Counted from the stretch's first letter, positions 25,085-34,009 are shown. The stretch: DNA of 49,971 nucleotides from Sphingobium indicum BiD32 (GCF_000382885.1 NZ_CAVK010000171.1:1-49971); one strand, 5' to 3'. A program made the numbers and translations. Notes: generated by a model not told the origin, from the letters alone.

Positions 25085-25867
25085 CTGGCACCCCTCCGCC
25101 GCTGGACGCGCATCGCAGCGCTGATTGCCAGCCTGCTGGCGTGCCTGCTTCCCCATTTGTTCTGGCGCGCCCTGCGTCGCCGATCGCCCTGGCCGCGCCG
25201 CTTTCTGGCACTGGCCGCGCGCGCTGTGGGCGTGCGGGTGCAGATCGCGGGGCAGCCGCATGGCGGCGACATGTTCCTGCTCGCCAACCATGTCAGCTGG
25301 ATCGATATCCTCGTCATGGGCGGCGCAACCGGCGCAGCCTTTGTCGCGCATGACGGCATTGCCCGCTGGCCTATCGTCGGCTGGCTGGCAGCCCAGAACA
25401 ACACATTGTTCGTCGCCCGCGAACGGCGCGGCGCCCTGTCTGGGCAAATTGACGCGCTGCGTGCCGCGATGCTGGGTCATCAACCGGTCGCACTGTTTCC
25501 CGAAGGCACGACCAGCGACGGCAGCGGACTACTGCCATTCAAGCCGTCGCTGCTCGCCGTGCTGCTGCCGCCGCCGCGCGCGGTGCTGATCCAGCCGGTG
25601 CATATCGACTATGGCGTGACGACTGCCGCCATCGCCTGGCATGGCGACGAACCGGCCGGGACCAACGCCTGGCGTGTGTTGGGACGCAAGGGGCGACTGG
25701 ACGTCATGCTGCGTTTCCTGGCGCCGTTCGATCCGGCCGACTGCGCCGACCGCAAGGTCATCGCCGCCACCGCGCGCGACGCGATAGCGGCCAGCATCGC
25801 GCAAAATGCGCCCGATAGCGCCGCAACGCAGCATCGGCCTTCCGCTACCCCCCTGCCGCCTGTATAG
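25085..25867 (+). CDS. plsC: 1-acyl-sn-glycerol-3-phosphate acyltransferase-like protein
   Basis: This is a membrane-associated PlsC-type acyltransferase of phospholipid synthesis, about 260 residues. It has one N-terminal hydrophobic segment, the HX4D catalytic motif NHVSWIDI and the substrate motif FPEGTTSDG. The frame is open back to 24938, but everything before about 25076 is the shadow of fur and contains no valine. No in-frame ATG lies near the true N-terminus, so I place the start at a non-ATG codon, provisionally the CTG at 25085 (GGAAG 10 bases upstream). It is coupled to fur and followed 7 bases later by miaB. Confidence 0.85.
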   Translation: MAPLRRWTRIAALIASLLACLLPHLFWRALRRRSPWPRRFLALAARAVGVRVQIAGQPHGGDMFLLANHVSWIDILVMGGATGAAFVAHDGIARWPIVGWLAAQNNTLFVARERRGALSGQIDALRAAMLGHQPVALFPEGTTSDGSGLLPFKPSLLAVLLPPPRAVLIQPVHIDYGVTTAAIAWHGDEPAGTNAWRVLGRKGRLDVMLRFLAPFDPADCADRKVIAATARDAIAASIAQNAPDSAATQHRPSATPLPPV

Positions 25868-25874
25868 CTGGGCC

Positions 25875-27224
25875 ATGAATCGTCCCCTACCGCCCAAGAC
25901 TCCGGCCACCTTCCACGTCAAATCCTTCGGCTGCCAGATGAACGTCTATGATGGCGAACGCATGGCCGAGATGCTGGGCGAGCGTGGCATGACTGCCGCT
26001 ACGGACGGAAATGACGCCGATCTGGTGATTCTCAACACCTGCCACATCCGCGAAAAGGCGGTGGACAAAGTCTATTCGGACATTGGCCGGATGACTCGCG
26101 AAGATGGCAGCCGCCCGATGATCGCGGTCGCTGGCTGCGTCGCGCAGGCGGAGGGAAGCGAGATCAGCCGCCGCGCCAAGACCGTGGACATCGTCGTCGG
26201 CCCGCAGGCGTATCACCGCCTGCCCGACCTGATCGAAAAGGCCGGTCGCGGCGAAGCGGCGGTCGATACCGACATGCCCGCCGCCTCCAAATTCGGCGCC
26301 CTGCCCGCCCGCACCAAGCAGGCGCGGCCCACCGCCTTCCTGACGATCATGGAAGGGTGCGACAAATTCTGCACCTATTGCGTCGTCCCCTACACGCGCG
26401 GCGCGGAAATCAGCCGCTCCTGGGACGCGATCATTGACGAGGCGAAAGCGCTGGTCGATGGCGGGGTCAAGGAAATCACGCTGCTGGGCCAGAATGTGAA
26501 CGCCTGGACCGGGGAGGACGACAAGGGCCGCGCGCAGGGCATGGACGGGCTGGTCCGCGAACTGGCGAAGATCGGGGCGCTCCAGCGTATCCGCTACACC
26601 ACCAGCCATCCCAACGACATGAGCGACGGCCTGATCGCCGCCCATGGCGAAATCGACAAGCTGATGCCCTTCCTCCATCTGCCCGTGCAGTCGGGCAATG
26701 ACCGCATCCTGAAAGCCATGAACCGCAGCCACAGCGTCGAGAGCTATCTGCGCCTGATCGAACGGGTGCGCATGGTCCGCCCGGACATTGCGGTATCGGG
26801 CGACTTCATCGTCGGCTTTCCCGGTGAGACGGAAGAAGAATTTGCCGATACGCTGCGGATCGTCGATGCCGTGGGCTATGCCCAATGCTATTCGTTCAAA
26901 TATAGCCCCCGCCCCGGCACCCCTGCCGCCGACATGGACGGTCAGGTGGCCGCCGATGTCATGGACGATCGCCTTGCCCGGCTTCAGGCTGCGATCAACC
27001 GGCATCAGGTCGATTTCAACGCCGCCACGGTCGGTCGCCGCACCGCCATTTTGCTGGAACGCAAGGGCCGCTTCCCCGGCCAGCTGATCGGCAAGACGCC
27101 CTGGCTGCAATCGGTTCACGTCACCGCGCCCGACAATGCGATCGGTGACATGATAGACGTCGACATCATCAGCGCCGGTCCCAATAGTCTGGCCGGCGAA
27201 TATAGCAGGAGGAAAGCCGCTTGA
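25875..27224 (+). CDS. miaB: tRNA-2-methylthio-N6-isopentenyladenosine synthase
   Basis: MiaB is a radical-SAM methylthiotransferase that adds the 2-methylthio group to i6A37 in tRNAs. The 449-residue protein has the N-terminal UPF0004 domain with auxiliary-cluster cysteines Cys20, Cys56 and Cys88; the radical-SAM CxxxCxxC at Cys162, Cys166 and Cys169 (GCDKFCTYCVVPYTRG); and a C-terminal TRAM domain. The start at 25875 (MNRPLPPKTP) is chosen because the upstream part of the frame lies inside plsC. It precedes phoH-ybeY-corC, a widely conserved order. Confidence 0.97.
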   Translation: MNRPLPPKTPATFHVKSFGCQMNVYDGERMAEMLGERGMTAATDGNDADLVILNTCHIREKAVDKVYSDIGRMTREDGSRPMIAVAGCVAQAEGSEISRRAKTVDIVVGPQAYHRLPDLIEKAGRGEAAVDTDMPAASKFGALPARTKQARPTAFLTIMEGCDKFCTYCVVPYTRGAEISRSWDAIIDEAKALVDGGVKEITLLGQNVNAWTGEDDKGRAQGMDGLVRELAKIGALQRIRYTTSHPNDMSDGLIAAHGEIDKLMPFLHLPVQSGNDRILKAMNRSHSVESYLRLIERVRMVRPDIAVSGDFIVGFPGETEEEFADTLRIVDAVGYAQCYSFKYSPRPGTPAADMDGQVAADVMDDRLARLQAAINRHQVDFNAATVGRRTAILLERKGRFPGQLIGKTPWLQSVHVTAPDNAIGDMIDVDIISAGPNSLAGEYSRRKAA

Positions 27225-27232
27225 ACCAAAGC

Positions 27233-27309
27233 CTCGTCATTCCCGCACCCGTGGGACGCCATCTCCCCGATTTACGGCTCCGGCCGATCCTCACGAGATG
27301 CATGACGAG
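27233..27309. repeat. Degenerate palindromic element between miaB and phoH
   Basis: CTCGTCAT (27233-27240) and ATGACGAG (27302-27309) are exact 8-bp inverted arms enclosing TCCCGCACCCGTGGGA-like sequence. The segment resembles the eroded 'GTCATTCCCGC' palindromes scattered in alphaproteobacterial genomes; that comparison is from memory. It lies in the leader of phoH. Confidence 0.4.
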
Positions 27310-27325
27310 CAAGGGAGGCTTTTAA

Positions 27326-28327
27326 ATGGGCAAGAAACCGCACCACCCCCGTACCGACATTGCCGAACGCGCGCGGCTCGAAGTCACTTTTGAAAAGCCG
27401 CATCTGCTGGGCACGTTGTTCGGCCAATATGACCAGAATCTGGTCGCGATCGAAAACCGGCTGGGCGTCTATATCGCCGCGCGCGGCAACAAGTTGCAGA
27501 TCGAGGGCGAGGCGGAAGCCGCCGCCCGCGCCCGCGACGTCATGACCGGTCTCTATAACCGCATCGTCGCGGGACAACAGATTGACGCCGGCGCGGTCGA
27601 GGCAGTGATCGCCATGTCGTCCGAACCGACGCTGGACGGCATCATCCGCCATGACGTGGCCGAACCACCTACGGTGATGATCCGCACCCGCAAGAAAACG
27701 ATCGTCCCCCGCTCCGCTACCCAGGTCACCTATATGGAGGCGCTGAACCGGAACGACATCATTTTCGCGCTGGGTCCGGCAGGCACGGGCAAGACTTATC
27801 TGGCGGTAGCGCAAGCCGTCAGCCAGCTCATCACCGGATCGGTCGACAGGCTGATCCTCTCGCGCCCTGCTGTCGAGGCAGGCGAGCGGTTGGGCTTCCT
27901 GCCCGGCGACATGAAGGAGAAGGTCGATCCCTATCTCCGCCCGATCTACGATGCGCTCTACGACACGCTGCCCGCCGAGCAGGTCGAGCGGCGGATCGCA
28001 TCCGGCGAGATCGAGATCGCCCCGCTCGCCTTCATGCGCGGGCGGACGCTGGCCAATGCCTTCATCGTGCTGGACGAGGCGCAGAACACCACCATCGCCC
28101 AGATGAAGATGTTCCTCACCCGCTTTGGCGAAGGCAGCCGCATGGTCATTTGCGGCGATCCCAAGCAGGTCGATCTGCCGCAACCGGGCGCGTCGGGTCT
28201 GGCTGACGCAGTCGCGCGGCTGGACGGGGTGGAGGGCATCGCGATGGTGCCGTTCGGCATCGGCGACGTCGTGCGCCATCCGGTCGTCGGCCGGATCGTG
28301 CAGGCTTATGAGGGGCCGGATGCTTAG
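27326..28327 (+). CDS. phoH: PhoH family ATPase
   Basis: This 333-residue cytoplasmic ATPase has an N-terminal KH-like region (about 20-90) and a C-terminal P-loop domain with Walker A GPAGTGKT (150-157) and Walker B FIVLDEAQNTT. PhoH/YbeZ-type proteins work with YbeY in RNA metabolism and ribosome quality control; ybeY follows 45 bases downstream. A good AGGGAGG ribosome site precedes the ATG. Helicase or ribonuclease activity for this branch is suggested by the literature, not by the sequence itself. Confidence 0.95.
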   Translation: MGKKPHHPRTDIAERARLEVTFEKPHLLGTLFGQYDQNLVAIENRLGVYIAARGNKLQIEGEAEAAARARDVMTGLYNRIVAGQQIDAGAVEAVIAMSSEPTLDGIIRHDVAEPPTVMIRTRKKTIVPRSATQVTYMEALNRNDIIFALGPAGTGKTYLAVAQAVSQLITGSVDRLILSRPAVEAGERLGFLPGDMKEKVDPYLRPIYDALYDTLPAEQVERRIASGEIEIAPLAFMRGRTLANAFIVLDEAQNTTIAQMKMFLTRFGEGSRMVICGDPKQVDLPQPGASGLADAVARLDGVEGIAMVPFGIGDVVRHPVVGRIVQAYEGPDA

Positions 28328-28372
28328 GCCAAAAAATTATCCGTTCGCACTGAACGGAGGAAAGTTCGTTCA

Positions 28373-28888
28373 ATGATTGACGTCGCCGTTCTCCATGACA
28401 CCGGCTGGCCCGGCACCGACTGGGAACTGCTCGCCCAGCGCGCGGTGTTCGCCGCCATCACCCACAGCCCCTATGCCGCCTTCGCCACGGACGAGGCGCT
28501 GTATGAAGTCGCGGTCAAACTGACCAGCGATGAGGAAGTGCATGAACTGAACCGCGCCTATCGGGACAAGGACAAGCCCACCAACGTCCTGTCCTTCCCG
28601 ATGGTGCAGGCCGACCTGTTGCAAGGCACGTCGAACACCGACGATGGCGAGGTGTTGCTGGGCGACATCGTGCTGGCGGAGGGGGTCTGCGCCGCCGAAG
28701 CGACCGACAAGGGCATCTCGATCGCCGATCATGCCGCGCATTTGATTATCCACGGGACTTTTCATTTGCTTGGATATGATCATATGGACGACAATGAGGC
28801 CGAGGCGATGGAAGCGCTGGAAATTGCGGCGCTGGCCAGCCTTGGCCTTTCCGATCCCTACGGGGATAGAATTATATCAGGGGTATAG
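28373..28888 (+). CDS. ybeY: Endoribonuclease YbeY
   Basis: YbeY is a metal-dependent endoribonuclease used in 16S rRNA 3'-end maturation and ribosome quality control. The 171-residue protein carries the UPF0054 signature HGTFHLLGYDH with metal ligands His127, His131 and His137, plus KPTNVLSFP upstream. It lies between phoH and corC, the usual cluster, and its ATG follows a GGAGGAAAG site. Confidence 0.96.
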   Translation: MIDVAVLHDTGWPGTDWELLAQRAVFAAITHSPYAAFATDEALYEVAVKLTSDEEVHELNRAYRDKDKPTNVLSFPMVQADLLQGTSNTDDGEVLLGDIVLAEGVCAAEATDKGISIADHAAHLIIHGTFHLLGYDHMDDNEAEAMEALEIAALASLGLSDPYGDRIISGV

Positions 28889-28896
28889 GACTAACT

Positions 28897-29841
28897 ATGG
28901 CTGAGGGCAGCCCGAAGGACGGCAACGGTTCCAAGGAATCGGACAGTAGTAATGAAGGCGGTTTATGGAGCGGTATAAAGGCGCTCCTGTTCGGCGATGG
29001 CGAATCCACGACCCTGCGGCAGGAACTGGAAGAAGCGCTCGACGAATATGACGAGGAGGAGCAGGACGAGGGCGCATCCCCGCCCGCCAAGGGAGACCTG
29101 TCGGCGATCGAGCGCCAGATGGTCCGCAACCTGCTCCATTTTTCCGAACATACGGTCGATGATGTCGCGGTTCCCCGCGCCGATATCATAGCGATTGAGG
29201 AGAAAGCGAGCTTCGCCGATCTCGCCGCCCTGTTCGCCGAAGCGGGCCACAGCCGAATCCCTGTCTATCGCGATACGCTCGATACCATCGTCGGCATGGT
29301 CCATATCCGCGATGCTTTCGCGATCCTGGCGGGCAAGTCACCGGTGCCCGATACGCTGGCCCCTCTGATCCGCCAGCCGCTCTATGTGCCTGAAAGCATG
29401 GGCGCGCTCGACCTGCTCGCCGAAATGCGCGCCAAGCGCACCCATCTGGCCATCGTGCTGGACGAATATTCGGGCACCGAAGGCCTGTTGACCTTCGAGG
29501 ATCTGGTCGAGGAAATCGTCGGCGACGTCGAGGATGAGCATGACGACGCGCCCGAAGCGATGCTGGTGCCGCTTGAAGGCGGCCTGTGGGAAGCCGACGC
29601 CCGCGCCGAACTGGACGATGTGGCCGAGGAAATTGACGAGAAGCTGGGCGACATCGACGAAGATGTCGACACGCTGGGCGGCCTGGCCTTCATCATCGCG
29701 GGCCGCGTACCGGAACCAGGCGAGATACTCGACCATGAACAAAGCGGCTGGAAACTGGAAATCCTGGCCAGCGATGGCCGCCGCGTAACGCGGTTGCGGC
29801 TTCATCCGCCGGTCGAGAAGGTTCTGGACGAAGAGGATTGA
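28897..29841 (+). CDS. CorC/HlyC-type CBS-domain protein
   Basis: This 314-residue protein has two CBS domains (roughly 85-205, including VPRADIIAIEEKASFADL, HSRIPVYRDTLDTIVGMVH and a second block ending with LTFEDLVEEIVGDVEDEHD) and a C-terminal CorC_HlyC domain ending in RLRLHP. Relatives are linked to magnesium/cobalt efflux and are often labelled hemolysin-like. An acidic N-terminal tail (EEALDEYDEEEQDEG) precedes the CBS pair. It is the last gene of the phoH-ybeY run, with a gap of 8 bases after ybeY. Confidence 0.92.
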   Translation: MAEGSPKDGNGSKESDSSNEGGLWSGIKALLFGDGESTTLRQELEEALDEYDEEEQDEGASPPAKGDLSAIERQMVRNLLHFSEHTVDDVAVPRADIIAIEEKASFADLAALFAEAGHSRIPVYRDTLDTIVGMVHIRDAFAILAGKSPVPDTLAPLIRQPLYVPESMGALDLLAEMRAKRTHLAIVLDEYSGTEGLLTFEDLVEEIVGDVEDEHDDAPEAMLVPLEGGLWEADARAELDDVAEEIDEKLGDIDEDVDTLGGLAFIIAGRVPEPGEILDHEQSGWKLEILASDGRRVTRLRLHPPVEKVLDEED

Positions 29842-29926
29842 TATTCGTCTGACCCCTTACACCCGTTTGGGCTGAGCCTGACGATGCCTCACCCTTCTAC
29901 TTGAAGTGCGATAACTTTGCCTCGAT

Positions 29927-29993
29927 CCGTTCGTTTCGAGCGAAGTCGAGAAACCGCGCGCTACCGTTTCTCGACTTCGCTCGAAACGAACGG
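29927..29993. repeat. Interspersed inverted repeat (family A), perfect 28-bp arms
   Basis: Arms at 29927-29954 and 29966-29993 are exact reverse complements over 28 bp, with an 11-base loop of CGCGCGCTACC. The arm begins CCGTTCGTTTCGAGCGAAGT. The first 23 bases from 29924 recur exactly at 47172-47194, and a shorter relative lies at 19928-19965. It sits between the convergent ends of corC and chpT, so it could act as a two-way terminator; mobility as a MITE/REP-like unit is also possible. Confidence 0.85.
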
Positions 29994-30038
29994 AGGCTGA
30001 GAGAGGCAATTTGAGGTCATCGCGCTCTAAGAAGTACA

Positions 30039-30066
30039 GCCCTTCGACAGGCTCAGGGTGAACGGA
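30039..30066. repeat. Second short repeat-like motif in the corC-chpT gap
   Basis: The block contains CCCTTCGACAGGCTCAGG followed by GTGAACGG. I recognise this as a very common intergenic motif in sphingomonad and some gammaproteobacterial genomes, from memory. Only one copy is visible in the window. It adjoins the family A repeat, so this gap of about 250 bases is built almost wholly of repeats. Confidence 0.5.
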
Positions 30067-30094
30067 GGTTTGGTCGTCTCGGCCCGCCCATCCC

Positions 30095-30742
30095 TCAACC
30101 GGGAATAGACGCCCCGAACAGCAGCACCGGCTCACCCGGTGGCGACAGCGCAATCTCGCCGCCCGCGCCGGTCACCAGCTGCCGCACCATCCATGCCGCC
30201 GCAGTACGCGACGCCAGCCCTTCAGGCGGCAGCGTCCCCGCCAGCGCCGCGCGCAGATCGGGGTCCAGTACCACCTTCGGTCCTTCGCCGCGCACGACGA
30301 TTTCGGTCACGCCCGGCCGCTTCTCCGCGCCAATATCCAGCTGTCCACCACGCACCAGTGCGTCGCCCACGATCAGCGCCAGGTTGAGCAGCACCTTGAC
30401 CGGCAACTTGCCCAGCATCTGTTCCTCGACCATCCAGCCGACCTTGACCCGGCCAGTCCCGGCGAACATCCCTTCGATCGCGACGCGCGCCTCATGCGGT
30501 GGCACCGCGTCGCCAAACCCCCCGGCAGAGCCGAAGGCGAGGCGGAAATATTTAAGCTTGTTGGCGGACGTCCGCGCGCTGTCGGCCAGCAGGTCCAGAC
30601 AGCGCTGGCGCATGTCCGGATCGGTCTCGTCCGCCATCAGTTCCAGGCCGTTGTTGAGCGCGCCGACCGGACTCAAAAGGTCGTGGCACAGGCGCGAACA
30701 GAGAAGGCTGGCAAATTCGATGCTGTCGATGGGGTGGGTCAT
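30095..30742 (-). CDS. chpT: Histidine phosphotransferase ChpT
   Basis: ChpT relays phosphate from the hybrid kinase CckA to CtrA and CpdR in the alphaproteobacterial cell-cycle/motility pathway. The 215-residue product has a DHp-like helical hairpin at the N-terminus with the phospho-accepting His20 in LCSRLCHDLLSPVGALNNG, followed by a degenerate ATPase-like C-terminal domain. The ATG at 30742 is preferred to an upstream in-frame ATG at 30778 because family homology begins at MTHPIDSIEF. It lies 101 bases downstream of the JAMM peptidase gene on the same strand. Confidence 0.92.
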   Translation of the reverse strand: MTHPIDSIEFASLLCSRLCHDLLSPVGALNNGLELMADETDPDMRQRCLDLLADSARTSANKLKYFRLAFGSAGGFGDAVPPHEARVAIEGMFAGTGRVKVGWMVEEQMLGKLPVKVLLNLALIVGDALVRGGQLDIGAEKRPGVTEIVVRGEGPKVVLDPDLRAALAGTLPPEGLASRTAAAWMVRQLVTGAGGEIALSPPGEPVLLFGASIPG

Positions 30743-30843
30743 GTCAGGGTCTGCGCCGCCAATTTTTGTGAATATCAAGGATGGCCTGACTGGCTAATGC
30801 GCTGCCACGCCGGGCGATGCAACCCCGTCGCGCCGCCTTTCGT

Positions 30844-31245
30844 TCACTCGACCCGCAGCGTCGCCGGAGCGAAGCGCACGCCTGCCGCACCATCCCCCTG
30901 CGCCACCCACAGCCGCGCATCTGCCCCCGCTACGATCAGCCACAGGCTCCCGTCCGGCGCGGCGCAGGCAGCATCAGTGGCCGATGGCACTGCCACCCCC
31001 GACGGATGCGAGTGATAATGGCCGATAATCTGCGCCCCGCCCGCCCGCGCCACCCGGTGCGCCGCGATCAGCGCCACCGGGTCCAGCTCGAAATGGCGCG
31101 CCGGGTCAGGCGCGACATTGGCGGCAGGCGCGATGGCGTCGATTCGCCCCGCCGCGCCCAGCAACAATCCGCACACCTCCGCCCGATCCGCGGCCGCAAT
31201 CGCCTGGATCTGGTCCAGCAGCATCCTTGATATTGTGACCGACAT
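30844..31245 (-). CDS. M67-family (JAMM/MPN+) metallopeptidase
   Basis: This 133-residue single-domain JAB/MPN protein has the complete zinc motif: Glu23 (AEVCGLLLG), then HSHP with His78 and His80, Ser88 and Asp91, in the canonical H-x-H-x7-S-x2-D spacing. Stand-alone bacterial versions act as isopeptidase-like enzymes, for example on sulfur-carrier fusions (Mec+-like), but no ThiS/MoaD-like partner is next door. The ATG at 31245 is chosen; the frame continues to a TTG at 31263 that abuts the rluD start. Only 17 bases separate it from divergent rluD. Confidence 0.9.
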   Translation of the reverse strand: MSVTISRMLLDQIQAIAAADRAEVCGLLLGAAGRIDAIAPAANVAPDPARHFELDPVALIAAHRVARAGGAQIIGHYHSHPSGVAVPSATDAACAAPDGSLWLIVAGADARLWVAQGDGAAGVRFAPATLRVE

Positions 31246-31262
31246 CCCTACATCCCTAACCA

Positions 31263-32219
31263 ATGGGTCCGGGGGTTTCCATCATCGAAGCGACAATCGC
31301 GCAGGCGCAGGACGGGATGCGGCTCGACCGGGCGCTGGCCGACCTGCTGCCCGACCTGTCGCGGGAGCGATTGAAGGCGCTGATCAACGATGGCCATGTC
31401 CGATCGACCGGCCAGTCGATCAAGATCGGCACGACCATCAAGGTCGCGACCGGCCAGAGCTTCGCCATCACCCTGCCCGCCCCCGTAGCGCTGGACAATG
31501 TGGCGCAGGATATTCCGCTCGCCATCGTGCATGAGGATGCCGACCTGATCGTGGTGGACAAGCCCGCCGGGCTGGTGGTCCATCCCGCCGCGGGCAATCT
31601 GGACGGCACATTGGTCAACGCCCTGCTGCATCATTGCCACGGGCAGTTGTCGGGCATTGGCGGTGTCGCCCGCCCCGGCATCGTCCACCGCATCGACAAG
31701 GACACGTCCGGCCTGCTCGTCGTCGCCAAATCGGACAAGGCCCATGACGGGCTGGCGCGCCAGTTCAAGGATCACAGTATAGAACGACTCTATGCCGCTA
31801 TCGTCTATGGCCACCCCCTGCCCGGCTCCGGCACGATCGATGCCTGGCTCGGCCGATCCGACGCTGATCGAAAGAAGATGGCGGTTCATCGCGAAGGACG
31901 CGGCAAACATGCGATCACCCATTATCGCACGATCGAACGACTGCGCGACGCGGCCATGGTGGAATGTCGGCTGGAAACCGGCCGCACCCATCAGGTCCGC
32001 GTCCATATGCACCATATCGGGCACCCCTTGATCGGTGATCCGGTTTACGGTAGAGAAAGAAAAGGTTTCAAATCAATACTGGAAACACTGGGTTTCAAAA
32101 GGCAGGCATTGCACGCCAAAAGCCTGGGGTTCATACATCCGGTAACGGACGAACGGCTTATGTTCCAAAGTGCACTCCCTGCCGATATGCAGGAACTGTT
32201 AAGCCAGCTCCACGTATAG
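31263..32219 (+). CDS. rluD: RluD-family 23S rRNA pseudouridine synthase
   Basis: This 318-residue pseudouridine synthase has an N-terminal S4 RNA-binding domain (about 18-80, GMRLDRALADLLPDLSRERL) and a catalytic domain with Asp145 in the signature GIVHRIDKDTSGLLVVAKSD. The C-terminal part has RTHQVRVHMHHIGHPLIGDP. It probably modifies helix 69 of 23S rRNA; RluC-type specificity cannot be fully excluded. Its promoter must overlap the divergent JAMM gene because the gap is 17 bases. rpoH follows after 77 bases. Confidence 0.92.
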   Translation: MGPGVSIIEATIAQAQDGMRLDRALADLLPDLSRERLKALINDGHVRSTGQSIKIGTTIKVATGQSFAITLPAPVALDNVAQDIPLAIVHEDADLIVVDKPAGLVVHPAAGNLDGTLVNALLHHCHGQLSGIGGVARPGIVHRIDKDTSGLLVVAKSDKAHDGLARQFKDHSIERLYAAIVYGHPLPGSGTIDAWLGRSDADRKKMAVHREGRGKHAITHYRTIERLRDAAMVECRLETGRTHQVRVHMHHIGHPLIGDPVYGRERKGFKSILETLGFKRQALHAKSLGFIHPVTDERLMFQSALPADMQELLSQLHV

Positions 32220-32296
32220 ACATGAACAAGTTTGCGACGGTGGTTCGGACGCCTCTTCTGGGTCCCGCCGCGCATGAAAGGGAAAGGTGAAGCGAC

Positions 32297-33211
32297 ATGG
32301 CCAAGACGAGCAATGTCCCCGCGGTTCCAGCGCTGGGCGGTGAAGCCAGCCTCAACCGCTATCTGTCGGAAATCCGCAAATTTCCGCTTCTGACCCCAGA
32401 GCAGGAATATATGCTCGCCAAGCGGTATGAGGAGCATCAGTATCCTGAGGCCGCAGCCCAGCTGGTAACCTCGCATCTGCGTTTGGTGGCAAAGATTGCG
32501 ATGGGCTATCGCGGCTATGGCCTGCCGGTCAGCGAACTGATCTCCGAAGGCAATATCGGCCTGATGCAGGGCGTCAAGAAGTTCGAGGCTGATCGTGGCT
32601 TCCGCCTGGCGACCTATGCCATGTGGTGGATTCGCGCCTCGATCCAGGAATTCATCCTGCGCAGCTGGTCGCTGGTCAAGATGGGCACCACCGCGTCGCA
32701 GAAGAAGCTGTTCTTCAACCTGCGCCGGATGAAGAACAATATCGAAGCGTTCGAGGATGGCGACCTCAAGCCGGAGGACGTCACCAAGATCGCGACTGAC
32801 CTTGGCGTATCCGAACAGGATGTCGTGTCGATGAACCGTCGCATGGCGATGGGCGGCGACACGTCGCTCAACGTCCCGATGCGCGAGGATGGCGACGGTC
32901 AGTGGCAGGATTGGTTGCAGGACACTGATCCGTTGCAGGACGAGCGCGTCGCTGACGAACAGGAACGCACCCAGCGCCATGAAATGCTGGTCGAAGCGAT
33001 GACCGACCTCAACGACCGGGAAAAGCACATCTTGGCCGAACGGCGTCTGGCCGAAGAGCCCAAGACGCTGGAGGAACTGAGCCAGGTCTATGGCGTGTCG
33101 CGTGAGCGCGTCCGCCAGATCGAGGTGCGCGCTTTCGAGAAGCTGCAAAAGGCGATGATGCGGATTGCAGGCGACAAGCTCAGCCAGATGGCCCGCTTCG
33201 CCGCCGCCTGA
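32297..33211 (+). CDS. rpoH: RNA polymerase heat-shock sigma factor (sigma-32)
   Basis: This 304-residue group 3 sigma factor directs transcription of chaperone and protease genes. Region 1.2/2.1 begins [23 protein letters not shown]. Region 2.4 is in [25 protein letters not shown], given here as [18 protein letters not shown]. The RpoH box lies around the LFFNLRRMK stretch after SQKK, and region 4.2 ends in [20 protein letters not shown]. The ATG has a GAAAGGTGAAG leader. A sigma-32-like promoter is visible upstream of clpP in this window, a plausible target. Alphaproteobacteria often have two rpoH genes. Confidence 0.96.
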   Translation: MAKTSNVPAVPALGGEASLNRYLSEIRKFPLLTPEQEYMLAKRYEEHQYPEAAAQLVTSHLRLVAKIAMGYRGYGLPVSELISEGNIGLMQGVKKFEADRGFRLATYAMWWIRASIQEFILRSWSLVKMGTTASQKKLFFNLRRMKNNIEAFEDGDLKPEDVTKIATDLGVSEQDVVSMNRRMAMGGDTSLNVPMREDGDGQWQDWLQDTDPLQDERVADEQERTQRHEMLVEAMTDLNDREKHILAERRLAEEPKTLEELSQVYGVSRERVRQIEVRAFEKLQKAMMRIAGDKLSQMARFAAA

Positions 33212-33233
33212 TCGGTCGGAAAGAAATTGAAAG

Positions 33234-33264
33234 GACGTCGGGAGCGATTCCGGCGTCTTTTTTT
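33234..33264 (+). terminator. Rho-independent terminator after rpoH
   Basis: GACGTCGG and CCGGCGTC form an 8-bp stem (one G-T pair) with an 8-base loop, followed directly by seven Ts (33258-33264). It lies 23 bases past the rpoH stop. Confidence 0.88.
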
Positions 33265-33313
33265 GTGGCTTCCCCGCTTGAGCGGAAGCCACCGGGCGCG
33301 TTACGCTGGCGGC

Positions 33314-34009
33314 ATGACCGCCAAACCCGCCTCCCCCCGCCGCCGTTCACGCTGGATCAGCATTCCGTTCAAAATCCTGATCGGCTTCATCATCCTCTCG
33401 TTGCTGATGGTGACACTCTACCGTTTCGTGCCCCCGCCGGTGACGATGACCATGTTGCTCGACCCCAATGGCATTACCAAGGACTGGATGAGCCTGGACG
33501 AGATCGACCCCGACATGGCGCGGGCGGCAATTGCGGCGGAGGATGGCAAATTCTGCACCCATCATGGTTTCGATGTCGACGCCATCGCCAAGGCAGCGAT
33601 CCATAACGCCAGTGGCGGCCGGGTGCGCGGCGGATCGACGATCAGCCAGCAGACGGCCAAAAACGTGTTCCTGTGGCAGGGCGGCGGTTTCGTCCGCAAG
33701 GGGTTTGAAGCCTGGTTCACCATGTTGATCGAGGCGATCTGGGGCAAGCGGCGGATCATGGAAGTCTATCTGAACGTCGCGGAGACCGGCATCGGTACCT
33801 ATGGGGTTCAGGCGGGCGCGATCCGCTATTTCAAACATGGCGCCGGACGCCTGACCCGCGGCGAGGCCGCCCGCATCGCCGCGATCCTGCCCCTCCCCAA
33901 ACGCCGCGCCGCCGTAGCCCCCAGCGGCTTTACCCGCCGCTATGGCAACACCATCGCCGCCCGGATCGGCGCGGTCCAGCGCGACGGGCTGGATGGGTGC
34001 CTCAAATGA
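33314..34009 (+). CDS. mtgA: Monofunctional biosynthetic peptidoglycan transglycosylase
   Basis: MtgA polymerises lipid II glycan strands in the periplasm. The 231-residue GT51 enzyme has one N-terminal transmembrane anchor (about 16-36). The catalytic Glu76 is in AAEDGKFCTHHGFD (the ED-x2-F motif), followed by GGSTISQQTAKNVFLW and a RRIMEVYLNVAETGIGTYG block. It has no transpeptidase domain. The start at 33314 is used because the longer frame to 33227 would run through the rpoH terminator. Confidence 0.94.
   Translation: MTAKPASPRRRSRWISIPFKILIGFIILSLLMVTLYRFVPPPVTMTMLLDPNGITKDWMSLDEIDPDMARAAIAAEDGKFCTHHGFDVDAIAKAAIHNASGGRVRGGSTISQQTAKNVFLWQGGGFVRKGFEAWFTMLIEAIWGKRRIMEVYLNVAETGIGTYGVQAGAIRYFKHGAGRLTRGEAARIAAILPLPKRRAAVAPSGFTRRYGNTIAARIGAVQRDGLDGCLK

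Noticed and set aside
29927..30066. Possible CRISPR array in the repeat-rich corC-chpT gap
   Set aside because: It has a single inverted repeat and one unrelated motif, with no regular direct repeats or spacers and no cas genes.
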